From NCBI GenBank assembly GCA_016938155.1, contig JAFGVF010000083.1, positions 1-14,943 on the forward strand: 14,943 nt of DNA, given 5' to 3'. A model generated the notes under the pieces. The model worked only from the letters and a program-made list of their open reading frames with translations, was not told the DNA's origin and did not search any database. This document shows, one piece after another, positions 1-5,660 of the stretch. This DNA is from Candidatus Cloacimonadota bacterium. GTDB taxonomy: Bacteria > Cloacimonadota > Cloacimonadia > Cloacimonadales > JAFGVF01. How positions within the stretch are numbered: position 1 is the stretch's first letter; each line of letters starts with the position of its first letter. Made by a program: the position numbers and the translations under genes.

Positions 1-456
1 ATTGAGTAATAATCTCTTGTGATAATTCTATCATCTTTTAAGCATCCTTCAGAAATAGTAGTAAGTAATACAATAACAATCGTTAATATATGCTAAAAAA
101 GCACTGTTACTGTCAAGTGGAATTACAAGTTTTGTAATTAAATTCATTTTGAGACTATTCAATAATCCTCTTCCATACATGGCAGGATTGACTTCCGTTT
201 CTCTTCCGACCCTCTTACGCCTTTGCCCAAGAGACCCGTATGTGACCCCCAGGAGACCCGCAGGAGCAACGCAATAGAATAATTAGGAAGTGATGCTTTA
301 GCTTCACCATGTTTAAAAAGAGTACAGCTAAAGCAACACCTCCAATATCCTTAAGAGTACCGCTGAAGCAGTACCTCCGTTTACCTTGCCCCAAGTTCCT
401 AAACTCGCCCTGGCGAACGGAATCGGGATTTCAGTATTTCAAACAGCTGATGTTTA
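1..456. other. Gene-free stretch downstream of the histidine kinase
   Basis: I see no convincing gene here. The only long open frame (309-602) has no ribosome binding site and runs into the 3' end of the opposite-strand kinase gene. The stretch holds an 8-bp perfect hairpin at 121-139 (AATTACAA, loop GTT, TTGTAATT), a repeated word 'gagacccg' near 230-270, three related small hairpins at 290-374 (listed separately), and a short GC-rich inverted repeat at 405-416 (TCGCC/GGCGA). None is followed by a T-run on either strand, so I do not call a terminator for the kinase gene, which ends at 457 reading leftwards. Confidence 0.6.
290..378. repeat. Three hairpins of one design, two in a 25-nt direct repeat
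   Basis: Three 18-nt units lie at 290-307, 322-339 and 357-374. Each follows one layout: 4-nt arm, one unpaired base, GC, 4-nt loop, GC, one unpaired base, 4-nt arm. The first reads GTGA-t-GC-TTTA-GC-t-TCAC and the third GTAC-c-GC-TGAA-GC-a-GTAC; the second is degenerate in its outer arm. Units two and three sit inside 25-nt direct repeats at 319-343 and 354-378 that differ at four positions, with a 35-nt period. The layout (variable arms, constant core) resembles the larger hairpin array at 4-5.5 kb, but the words differ. Function unknown. Confidence 0.6.
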
Positions 457-2364
457 TTACTCAGGAGTGGGGAAGGTTATCTCGAAGACGGTGCCTTTGT
501 CAGGTTCACTGCTACATACTATTGAACCTGAATTCTTATGAACTAATTCTTTCACCAAAAGCAGTCCCAATCCGGTTCCCTTCTCCTGTTCGGTTCCCAT
601 AGTCGAGAAACTGCTTGAATCAAACAAACTGTCCACCTTTTCTGGGGTCATCCCGATACCTGAATCCTTGATGAAGAAGGATATCTGTTTATCTTTTGCT
701 TCATCTGAAATGGTGATTGATGAATTAGGAAATGAATACTTGATTGCATTCTGAATCACATTTCTGAAGATTGTATTAATCGACATTATCTCGCCTTTAA
801 TAATGCTATTATAGGACAGGTTATTCAGAATCCGTATCGATTTATTATTAAGCTGAGTCTTATAAAGCTCTTTTAATTCTTCAACGCATTGATACACATT
901 GATATTGGTGAGGGATTCATCTATCCCTGAAATAACATCTCTTGCCCAGCTAACAAGGTTGTCGGTTAGCGTGTAAGTATTTGTAACGGCTTCTGTTAAG
1001 CTTAGAATTATCTCCTCTTTTTCTTCTGGGGTTTCGATTATGCTTAGCATATTAAGCAGCTGCGAAGCATTCCCGATAGGTCCTCTCACATCATGAGTAA
1101 TAATTGAAATCATTTTATCACGGAGGGCTTTCTCTTCCTTAAGTGTATTGAGGTTGGATAATAGAAGGTCTTTTTGTCCATTCAGCTCGTAATTCAGATA
1201 ATTCAGTTCCATCAGTTTTTCCTGATATGCCGATACAGCGATATTATCTTGATTACTTCTGAGCATATTGGTTAAATCTTCCACAGAGCTGTTCTGTAAC
1301 TCGTTATAGCTTTTCGATAGAATAAGGTTCTGTTTCCGAGCATAATCAAGAGCAGTTTTAAAGTCTCCTGTTAGCTTATAATAGTCAGCTTTGAGATCAA
1401 GCAGTTTAAGATTGGTTAAGCTATTATCAAGCTTATCAAGATTATCCAGATACGCTTTAGCTTCCTTCGCATCACCTAACTTCAGATAACATTTTGCAAT
1501 GGTTAATGAATATTCAAACTGCTCTTTTCGTTGCTCTTCCGACTTCACATCATCAATGTATTTCAACATAGTATCGAGGGCTTCCCGATACATCCCCTGA
1601 CAGAAGTAGAATTCTCCCAAGACCCTGTTGTGCGTAATCTCAAAGTGCTTTGGTTTATCAAAGGGAAGGCTGTTGAATTTGTCGAGACAGATTTGAGCAT
1701 TTTCAAAGTCCGAATTGTTTATGTAGGCTAATGCCAGATTGTTATAGAGCAGGGACAGAGGCACGGAAACATCGTTATCAAGCACAGTTTCCAATGCCGT
1801 ATTGAAGTAGTAAATGGCATTAGTATTATCGTTCAAAGCGAGATAAGTAACCCCGATATTTGTGAGTAATCTATAGATGAAATTAAGCTCATTTTGATTG
1901 TATTTCTGTGAGTAGATGTAAGCCTGAAGAAAATGCTTCAAAGCCTCTCGGAAATTACTGTACATATTGAAGATAGCTCCGATGTTGGATTGAATACCCA
2001 TCAGAAAGTTATTTGTCTCAGGACCGGTACAGTATTCCAGTGCTTTCTTATGGCAGTTTAAAGCAGCATCAAGCTTATGCAGTTGAGTTTTTATTATCCC
2101 CTGATTGCTTAAGAATCTAATTTTCTGGAGCTGATTCCCATACTCAAGGATTACGCTTTCTACTTCTTCGAATTGAGGTTCCAGTTTTTTGAAGTTGTAC
2201 TCAAAGGTGAAGTCAAAGGTTAGTTGCTTCAGTATCAATTCCACTTTCTCGATACCGTCGGATGTATACAAATCCCTGAGCCTGCCTATTAACTTATCAA
2301 ATTCTGCTTTATTTTTTGTTCTTGTATAATCATCAAGTAATTTCAAATCATCCTTAAACTGCAT
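457..2364 (-). CDS. Cytoplasmic TPR-containing sensor histidine kinase
   Basis: This 635-residue protein autophosphorylates a histidine and would pass the phosphate to a response regulator. Residues about 1-360 are helical and TPR-like, with repeated units such as 'GVTYLALNDNTNAIYYFNTA' (171-190) and 'AKCYLKLGDAKEAKAYLDNL' (290-309). A leucine-rich coiled coil follows (about 375-420). The dimerisation/phosphoacceptor helix has H424 in 'IITHDVRGP'. The HATPase domain shows the N box around N539 (VIQNAIKYS), G1 DSGIGM (567-572) and G2 GTGLGL (596-601). I see no signal peptide, transmembrane segment or receiver domain, so it is probably soluble and senses through the TPR region. The start follows an excellent ribosome site (GGGAGGAG, complement of 2368-2375). 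It is transcribed divergently from the MFS gene; no response regulator lies in the window. Family and domain order are confident; the signal and partner are unknown. Confidence 0.93.
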   Translation of the reverse strand: MQFKDDLKLLDDYTRTKNKAEFDKLIGRLRDLYTSDGIEKVELILKQLTFDFTFEYNFKKLEPQFEEVESVILEYGNQLQKIRFLSNQGIIKTQLHKLDAALNCHKKALEYCTGPETNNFLMGIQSNIGAIFNMYSNFREALKHFLQAYIYSQKYNQNELNFIYRLLTNIGVTYLALNDNTNAIYYFNTALETVLDNDVSVPLSLLYNNLALAYINNSDFENAQICLDKFNSLPFDKPKHFEITHNRVLGEFYFCQGMYREALDTMLKYIDDVKSEEQRKEQFEYSLTIAKCYLKLGDAKEAKAYLDNLDKLDNSLTNLKLLDLKADYYKLTGDFKTALDYARKQNLILSKSYNELQNSSVEDLTNMLRSNQDNIAVSAYQEKLMELNYLNYELNGQKDLLLSNLNTLKEEKALRDKMISIITHDVRGPIGNASQLLNMLSIIETPEEKEEIILSLTEAVTNTYTLTDNLVSWARDVISGIDESLTNINVYQCVEELKELYKTQLNNKSIRILNNLSYNSIIKGEIMSINTIFRNVIQNAIKYSFPNSSITISDEAKDKQISFFIKDSGIGMTPEKVDSLFDSSSFSTMGTEQEKGTGLGLLLVKELVHKNSGSIVCSSEPDKGTVFEITFPTPE

Positions 2365-2383
2365 AATCTCCTCCCATATTTAG

Positions 2384-2413
2384 CAACTACTCTTGAATTA
2401 GTTGGCATGTCAA
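2384..2413 (-). promoter_or_regulatory. Possible sigma70-like promoter of the histidine kinase gene
   Basis: On the minus strand a perfect -35 hexamer TTGACA (complement of 2408-2413) is followed after 18 bases by TAGTTG (complement of 2384-2389), a weak -10. The ribosome site and ATG lie just downstream, giving a very short leader. The -35 is clear; the -10 is only partly consensus. Confidence 0.3.
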
Positions 2414-2450
2414 TATAAAACATATTCTTTGCCATCCCACCATTTCTTAA

Positions 2451-2478
2451 TTGAAGCATCGTAATGAAGGGATAAATT
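2451..2478 (+). promoter_or_regulatory. Weak promoter-like pair ahead of the candidate structured RNA
   Basis: TTGAAG (2451-2456) and TAAATT (2473-2478) are separated by 16 bases and each matches four of six consensus positions. Transcription would start near 2485, just before the 10-nt arm that opens the candidate RNA at 2490. The match is weak and is offered because its position fits. Confidence 0.2.
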
Positions 2479-2489
2479 GTTATTTAAAT

Positions 2490-2612
2490 AGTGCAACCGA
2501 TTCAGGGTTGAGGGTTTATATTAACAGCTCCAATCATGGGCAGCAGCCTTGGGTCGCGTGACTCGGAGTAAGGAATCCCCCAATTAAATTTTAATCCTGG
2601 AGCGGTTGCACT
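2490..2612 (+). ncRNA. Candidate structured RNA, about 123 nt, unknown class
   Basis: A perfect 10-nt inverted repeat, AGTGCAACCG (2490-2499) and CGGTTGCACT (2603-2612), closes the segment. The helix continues inwards with TTCAGG/CCTGGA (2501-2506 with 2596-2601, one G-U pair) and, after an uneven internal loop, TTGAGGG/CCCCCAA (2508-2514 with 2577-2583, one mismatch). Inside, GCTCC/GGAGT (2527-2531 with 2565-2569) could enclose small hairpins at 2539-2548 and 2552-2563. A long closing rod with a branched tip suggests an RNA or a leader element rather than a chance palindrome. It ends 64 bases before the MFS start, so it may be a 5' leader of that gene or an independent RNA. I do not recognise the class. 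The tip word AGCAGCC recalls bacterial SRP RNA, but the GGAA tetraloop context is missing. The strand is uncertain. Confidence 0.4.
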
Positions 2613-2676
2613 CTTTCGTCTGCCAAACTCCTAATCTTCTTGACAACAAACAGGTATATTAACCCGTAGTGCAGTC

Positions 2677-4071
2677 ATGACCAAAACACCTAATCCTCCT
2701 ATGATAAGAAAAACACTGAGAATCTCAATAATTGAGGGAATATTTGCTCAGGTTTACGGGACACTTTCTGCAATCGGCAGTAGTTTTATAACTAAACTGT
2801 TGATTATGTTGCAGGCAACTCCCATGCACTTCAGTTTATTGAGTGCAATCGGGCAGATTTCAGCTGTTTTCCAGCCAATCGGAATTGCTCTGACTTACAA
2901 GTTAAGCCACCGAAAAAGAGCTTGCATAGCAGTTTCGGCTGTAGGGAGATTTCTCACCTTCTTCCTTGGTTTAAGTTTCAGGTTCGTACTGCCGGAACAG
3001 GGGATATGGTTTGTTCTGATCCTGCTGTTTTTCAGTGCTACACTCTCATCGATAGGCGGTAACATCTGGATTGCCTGGATAAGCAATATAGTTCCTTTGA
3101 ACTTCCGGGGCAGATTCTTTGCCAAGAGAAATCAGTACCTCCTTATCGCAGGTCTTCTCGCTGGATATATAGTGAGTTTTACGGTCGGATTATTTGACAT
3201 TGAACTGAAGGGACTCCAGTTGCTCTTCATGAATGCAACCGGACTCAGGCATCTGTTTCAGCCGGAAAAGCAAGGTCTATTCATCAGTTGGGTATTTGTA
3301 GTTGCGACAGCCTTATCGCTCCTCGGACTGTTTATTCTCTCAAAGCAACCGGAGAAACCGGCAATCATTCGTACGGAATCACTTCGCCAGATATATCTGA
3401 AACCGTTTAAAGATAAGAACTTCCGCAAACTGCTTCTTTACGGTGTCTGGTGGATGCTATCCATCGGAATCGGTTCAGCTTTCTGGGGTCCGTTTATGTT
3501 GCAGAAGCTTAACATGACCCTATTCGATATGCAGATTTACGGCTCAATTCATGTCTTTGCCTCATTGATGTCATTCAAATTCTGGGGAAGATTCATCGAC
3601 TTCAACGGTAATAAAACAGCGATGAAAATCTGTATCATCATTAGCGGAATTAATCCTCTGCTTTGGCTGTTTATGACGGCAGATCATCATGCCGTTATCT
3701 GGGTTGAAGCTCTTATCTCGGGGTTTATGTGGGCGGGTGCCGGAATCGTCTCTACGAACTTTGTCCTTTCTATTGCTCCCAAGAATCATGAACAGGTTTA
3801 TTCCGGTATCTATGGTGCCTTCAGCGGGTTCGGGATGATGTTCACAACCCTGCTGACAGGTATTCTGTTTCCAAAGTCAATTACAATTGGCGGACTCTTT
3901 TTGGAGCCGGAACAGGTTATCTTCGGCATTGGAGGTGTTCTCCGCTGGACAACTCTGATTCCTCTGGCATTTGTGGTTGAAGCCAAATCCAAATCCTTGA
4001 AATCTGTGGGCATGAATCTTCGTGATACCCTTACCAGATTATTGAGAAATATTAAGATAAAAGACAGATAA
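2677..4071 (+). CDS. Major facilitator superfamily transporter, substrate unknown
   Basis: This 464-residue polytopic inner-membrane protein has a short basic N-terminus and about twelve hydrophobic segments in two halves, joined by a charged cytoplasmic loop (about 222-250, with 'RTESLRQIYLKPFKDKNFRK'). The motif 'NFRGRFFAKRN' (142-152) falls in a cytoplasmic loop of the first half and resembles the RGR-type loops of some MFS permeases. No feature identifies the substrate. The start at 2677 lacks a recognisable ribosome site. A second in-frame ATG at 2701 gives a protein eight residues shorter but is preceded by a CCTCCT tract and is no better. The gene lies between a candidate structured RNA and the large hairpin array and appears to be a single-gene unit. 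The fold assignment is confident, the start less so. Confidence 0.85.
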   Translation: MTKTPNPPMIRKTLRISIIEGIFAQVYGTLSAIGSSFITKLLIMLQATPMHFSLLSAIGQISAVFQPIGIALTYKLSHRKRACIAVSAVGRFLTFFLGLSFRFVLPEQGIWFVLILLFFSATLSSIGGNIWIAWISNIVPLNFRGRFFAKRNQYLLIAGLLAGYIVSFTVGLFDIELKGLQLLFMNATGLRHLFQPEKQGLFISWVFVVATALSLLGLFILSKQPEKPAIIRTESLRQIYLKPFKDKNFRKLLLYGVWWMLSIGIGSAFWGPFMLQKLNMTLFDMQIYGSIHVFASLMSFKFWGRFIDFNGNKTAMKICIIISGINPLLWLFMTADHHAVIWVEALISGFMWAGAGIVSTNFVLSIAPKNHEQVYSGIYGAFSGFGMMFTTLLTGILFPKSITIGGLFLEPEQVIFGIGGVLRWTTLIPLAFVVEAKSKSLKSVGMNLRDTLTRLLRNIKIKDR

Positions 4072-4082
4072 ACCTCCCATGT

Positions 4083-4500
4083 AGCACGACTCTCCGGGTC
4101 GCGTACCGTAAGCATCCTGCTTGCGACTTTTCGTAATGCGAGTGTCCTCACTTGCATCGTACCGTAAGCATCTTGCTTGCGTCTCCCCTGTAAAGCAATT
4201 GCCCTCAATTGCGTCTTCCCCCGTAATGCGAGTGTCCTCACTTGCATCGTACCGTAAGCATCTTGCTTGCGTTTCCTAGGGAAGCCGAACACCGATTCGG
4301 CTTATCGAGCATAGCTCGATGCAGTTAAGCGACAATCATTCCGCATTGCCCCGAACTCGCAGGCTCGTATTGGTGCGAGCTCAGAGTTGCATTTCGTACC
4401 GTAAGCATCTTACTTGCGGCTTTGTACTGCGACTCTCCTGAGTTGCAGAGCAAGCTGAGCTTGCTATTCTTGCCTTCAGCATTGCACCTTCGGTGCCAGC
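4083..4500. repeat. Left arm of an inverted hairpin array
   Basis: The MFS gene is followed by a run of short hairpins: CGACTC-TCC-GGGTCG (4087-4101); TGCGAGTG-TCCT-CACTTGCA (4137-4156 and 4227-4246); GCAATTG-CCCT-CAATTGC (4195-4212); AAGCCGAA-CACCGA-TTCGGCTT (4282-4303); ATCGAGC-ATA-GCTCGAT (4304-4320); CTGCGACTC-TCCT-GAGTTGCAG (4427-4448); AGCAAGC-TGA-GCTTGCT (4449-4465); GCACC-TTC-GGTGC (4484-4496). A 24-nt unit starting CGTACCGTAAGC, with a 7-bp stem and loop ATCTT or ATCCT, occurs at 4102-4125, 4158-4181, 4248-4271 and 4395-4418. These units reappear as reverse complements, mostly in mirrored order, in the right arm. There is no coding signal. Confidence 0.85.
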
Positions 4501-4740
4501 TGTTAGCTATTACGCACCATTATATGTATGCGTAAGGTCGTCATATTTATTGACTTTCGGCAGAAAGCTGTAGGCGATTGCTTCTTTGACGGTTTGGATG
4601 CTTATCCCCAGCAGAGCTATATCTGCGAAGGTAACTGTCTTAAGGTCGTTAGTGGACTTTCATTGCTCTATCACAATTTGGGTTTGACTCCCTATCATTT
4701 CTCGTTTGATGCCCGTTTAACTCTCGTTTCATTAGTAAAG

Positions 4741-4761
4741 TTATCCACAAAATGTGGAAAA
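4741..4761. promoter_or_regulatory. Palindromic pair of DnaA-box-like sequences
   Basis: TTATCCACA (4741-4749) is an exact match to the classical DnaA box. Three bases on, TGTGGAAAA (4753-4761) is the reverse complement of TTTTCCACA, a common variant box. Together they form a 9-bp inverted repeat with one mismatch, near the midpoint of the inverted hairpin array and upstream of AT-rich repeats. Two boxes alone do not make an origin. A DnaA-binding regulatory site, a partial origin feature or chance are all possible. Confidence 0.35.
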
Positions 4762-4929
4762 GTATTTTAGGCAACTATCTCCGCTATTGTGATGGAGCAT
4801 TGAAAGTACAATAACACAACAAGTTAGAGCATTTCAAAATTCATGATTTTGAAAATAAATGTAAAAGTGGGAAATCGTAAGGAAGAAGAGGTGAGACCGC
4901 TTTGCGGAATTAATAATTAACAATTAAAA

Positions 4930-4956
4930 ATTAATAGAAATGCAAAAAATGCAAGA
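4930..4956. repeat. 27-nt direct repeat, copy 1
   Basis: This 27-nt word beginning ATTAATAGAAATGC is identical to 5008-5034, 78 nt downstream. Both copies are preceded by strings of AATTAA/ATTAAC words, making a very AT-rich duplicated block (about 4908-5034). Confidence 0.8.
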
Positions 4957-5007
4957 CGCAAGCAGGATGCTGGCACCTGCGGTGCAATTAACAATTAATA
5001 ATTAACA

Positions 5008-5034
5008 ATTAATAGAAATGCAAAAAATGCAAGA
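5008..5034. repeat. 27-nt direct repeat, copy 2
   Basis: Identical to 4930-4956 and again preceded by ATTAAC/AATTAA words. It marks the inner edge of the AT-rich duplicated block before the dense part of the right hairpin arm. Confidence 0.8.
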
Positions 5035-5324
5035 TGCAAAATGCAGCTCGCACCAATACGAACGGAGTGAGTTCGGGGCTATGCGAATTGAAACGATGCA
5101 ACCACCCCGTCACTTCCAGTGCCACCCCTCCATAGAAGGGAATATCAAGACGCAAGCAAGATGCTTACGGTACGCTTTCAGGGGTGGCAAACTCCGATTT
5201 GCCACAGCGCCCCGTTAGGTCGCTAAGATGCATCGAACTGTGTTCGATAAGCCGAATCGGAGTTCGGCTTCCCTAGGAAACGCAATCAAGATGCTTACGG
5301 TACGATGCAAGTGGGGACACTCGC

Positions 5325-5390
5325 ATTACGGGGGAAGACGCAATTGAGGGCAATTGCATTACGGGGGAAGACGCAATTGAGGGCAATTGC
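5325..5390. repeat. Perfect 33-nt tandem duplication inside the right arm
   Basis: Positions 5325-5357 and 5358-5390 are identical 33-nt units, each a linker (attacgggggaagac) followed by a GCAATTG-AGGG-CAATTGC hairpin. The left arm has a single copy of the equivalent segment. Exact identity points to recent duplication of one hairpin-plus-linker cassette. Confidence 0.9.
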
Positions 5391-5470
5391 GTTATAGGGG
5401 CGACGCAAGCAAGATGCTTACGGTACGCGACTGTTCCGGTCGAAGATAATCACGACCCGGAGTGTCGTGC

Positions 5471-5660
5471 TTCAAGAAAAAGAGGGATATTTTGTTGCGA
5501 TGATAAAGATTGAAAAAACTATGTAACTTTGACAATGAACTTCATTAGAAAGAGAAAGTAAGCTCTTTTAGAAAATGAGATAAAGTTTTTTGTTGACACC
5601 TGATTTTTAGCACATTTTTTGATGCAAATAGCTAAAAATTAAGACATTTATGGAGATTAC
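5471..5660 (+). promoter_or_regulatory. AT-rich upstream region of the export operon
   Basis: This gene-free leader separates the hairpin array from the TolC-type gene. It contains TTGACA twice, at 5529-5534 and 5593-5598. Neither is followed at 16-18 bases by a clear TATAAT-like hexamer; for the second, the position is occupied by a T-run (5615-5620). A promoter for the 5661-12423 block most likely lies here, but I cannot fix its -10. The ribosome site GGAG at 5652-5655 sets the start at 5661. Confidence 0.35.

Larger units (their letters stand above)
4501..4956. other. Gene-free AT-rich centre between the two hairpin arms
   Basis: I find no supportable gene. An 80-codon frame at 4528-4770 has no ribosome site and no recognisable motif. 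The stretch contains a 7-bp inverted repeat TTACGCA/TGCGTAA (4510-4516 and 4529-4535), the DnaA-box-like palindrome at 4741-4761, a 9-bp AT hairpin (TTTCAAAAT, loop TCATG, ATTTTGAAA, 4832-4854) and the first copy of a 27-nt direct repeat. A short minus-strand frame within about 4511-4660 reads protein-like for some 45 codons but has no start codon. It could be a gene remnant, which I cannot support further. Confidence 0.5.
4957..5470. repeat. Right arm of the inverted hairpin array
   Basis: This arm mirrors the left arm. The 24-nt unit appears reversed at 5151-5174, 5281-5304 (one base changed) and 5404-5427, and in part at 4957-4970. Other mirrored units are GCACC-TGC-GGTGC (4973-4985), the block 5047-5085 (counterpart of about 4344-4383), ATCGAAC-TGT-GTTCGAT (5232-5248), AAGCCGAA-TCGGAG-TTCGGCTT (5249-5270), a TGCAAGTG unit (5306-5325), two GCAATTG-AGGG-CAATTGC units (5340-5357, 5373-5390), CGACT/GGTCG (5428-5442) and CACGAC/GTCGTG (5451-5469). 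The match of 5218-5325 to the reverse complement of about 4227-4333 is close, with only about ten differences. A non-mirrored insert at about 5086-5217 carries its own hairpins: TGGCAAA-CTCCGA-TTTGCCA (5185-5204), and GCCACCCCT/AGGGGTGGC (5121-5129 with 5180-5188) bracketing a 24-nt unit. No gene is supported. Confidence 0.85.

Noticed and set aside
309..602. 97-codon plus-strand open frame
   Set aside because: It overlaps the small hairpins and is antisense to the C-terminal end of the histidine kinase. The composition is not protein-like.
2490..2612. Bacterial SRP (4.5S) RNA
   Set aside because: Rod shape, size and an AGCAGCC word are suggestive, but the conserved CAGG..CC-GGAA-GG tip is absent, so the identity is not supported.
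2640..2660. TTGACA plus TATATT as a standard promoter for the MFS gene
   Set aside because: The two elements are only 9 bases apart, too close for sigma70 recognition.
3810..4292. 160-codon minus-strand open frame
   Set aside because: Its first half is translated hairpin repeats (the same short peptide recurs) and its second half is antisense to the MFS gene. There is no ribosome site.
4510..4535. dif-like XerCD site
   Set aside because: The 7-bp inverted repeat has the wrong spacing and sequence for the 11-6-11 dif layout.
4528..4770. 80-codon plus-strand open frame in the array centre
   Set aside because: It starts inside an inverted repeat, has no ribosome site and no family resemblance, and ends just after the DnaA-box-like palindrome.
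5018..5218. 66-codon plus-strand open frame
   Set aside because: It lies wholly within the right hairpin arm, with repeat-derived composition and no ribosome site.
4102..5427. CRISPR array
   Set aside because: The 24-nt units are irregularly spaced, occur in both orientations, lack uniform spacers and have no cas genes nearby.
4083..5470. Insertion sequence or MITE with terminal inverted repeats
   Set aside because: There is no transposase, no clear outer boundaries or target duplication, and the arms consist of many small internal hairpins.
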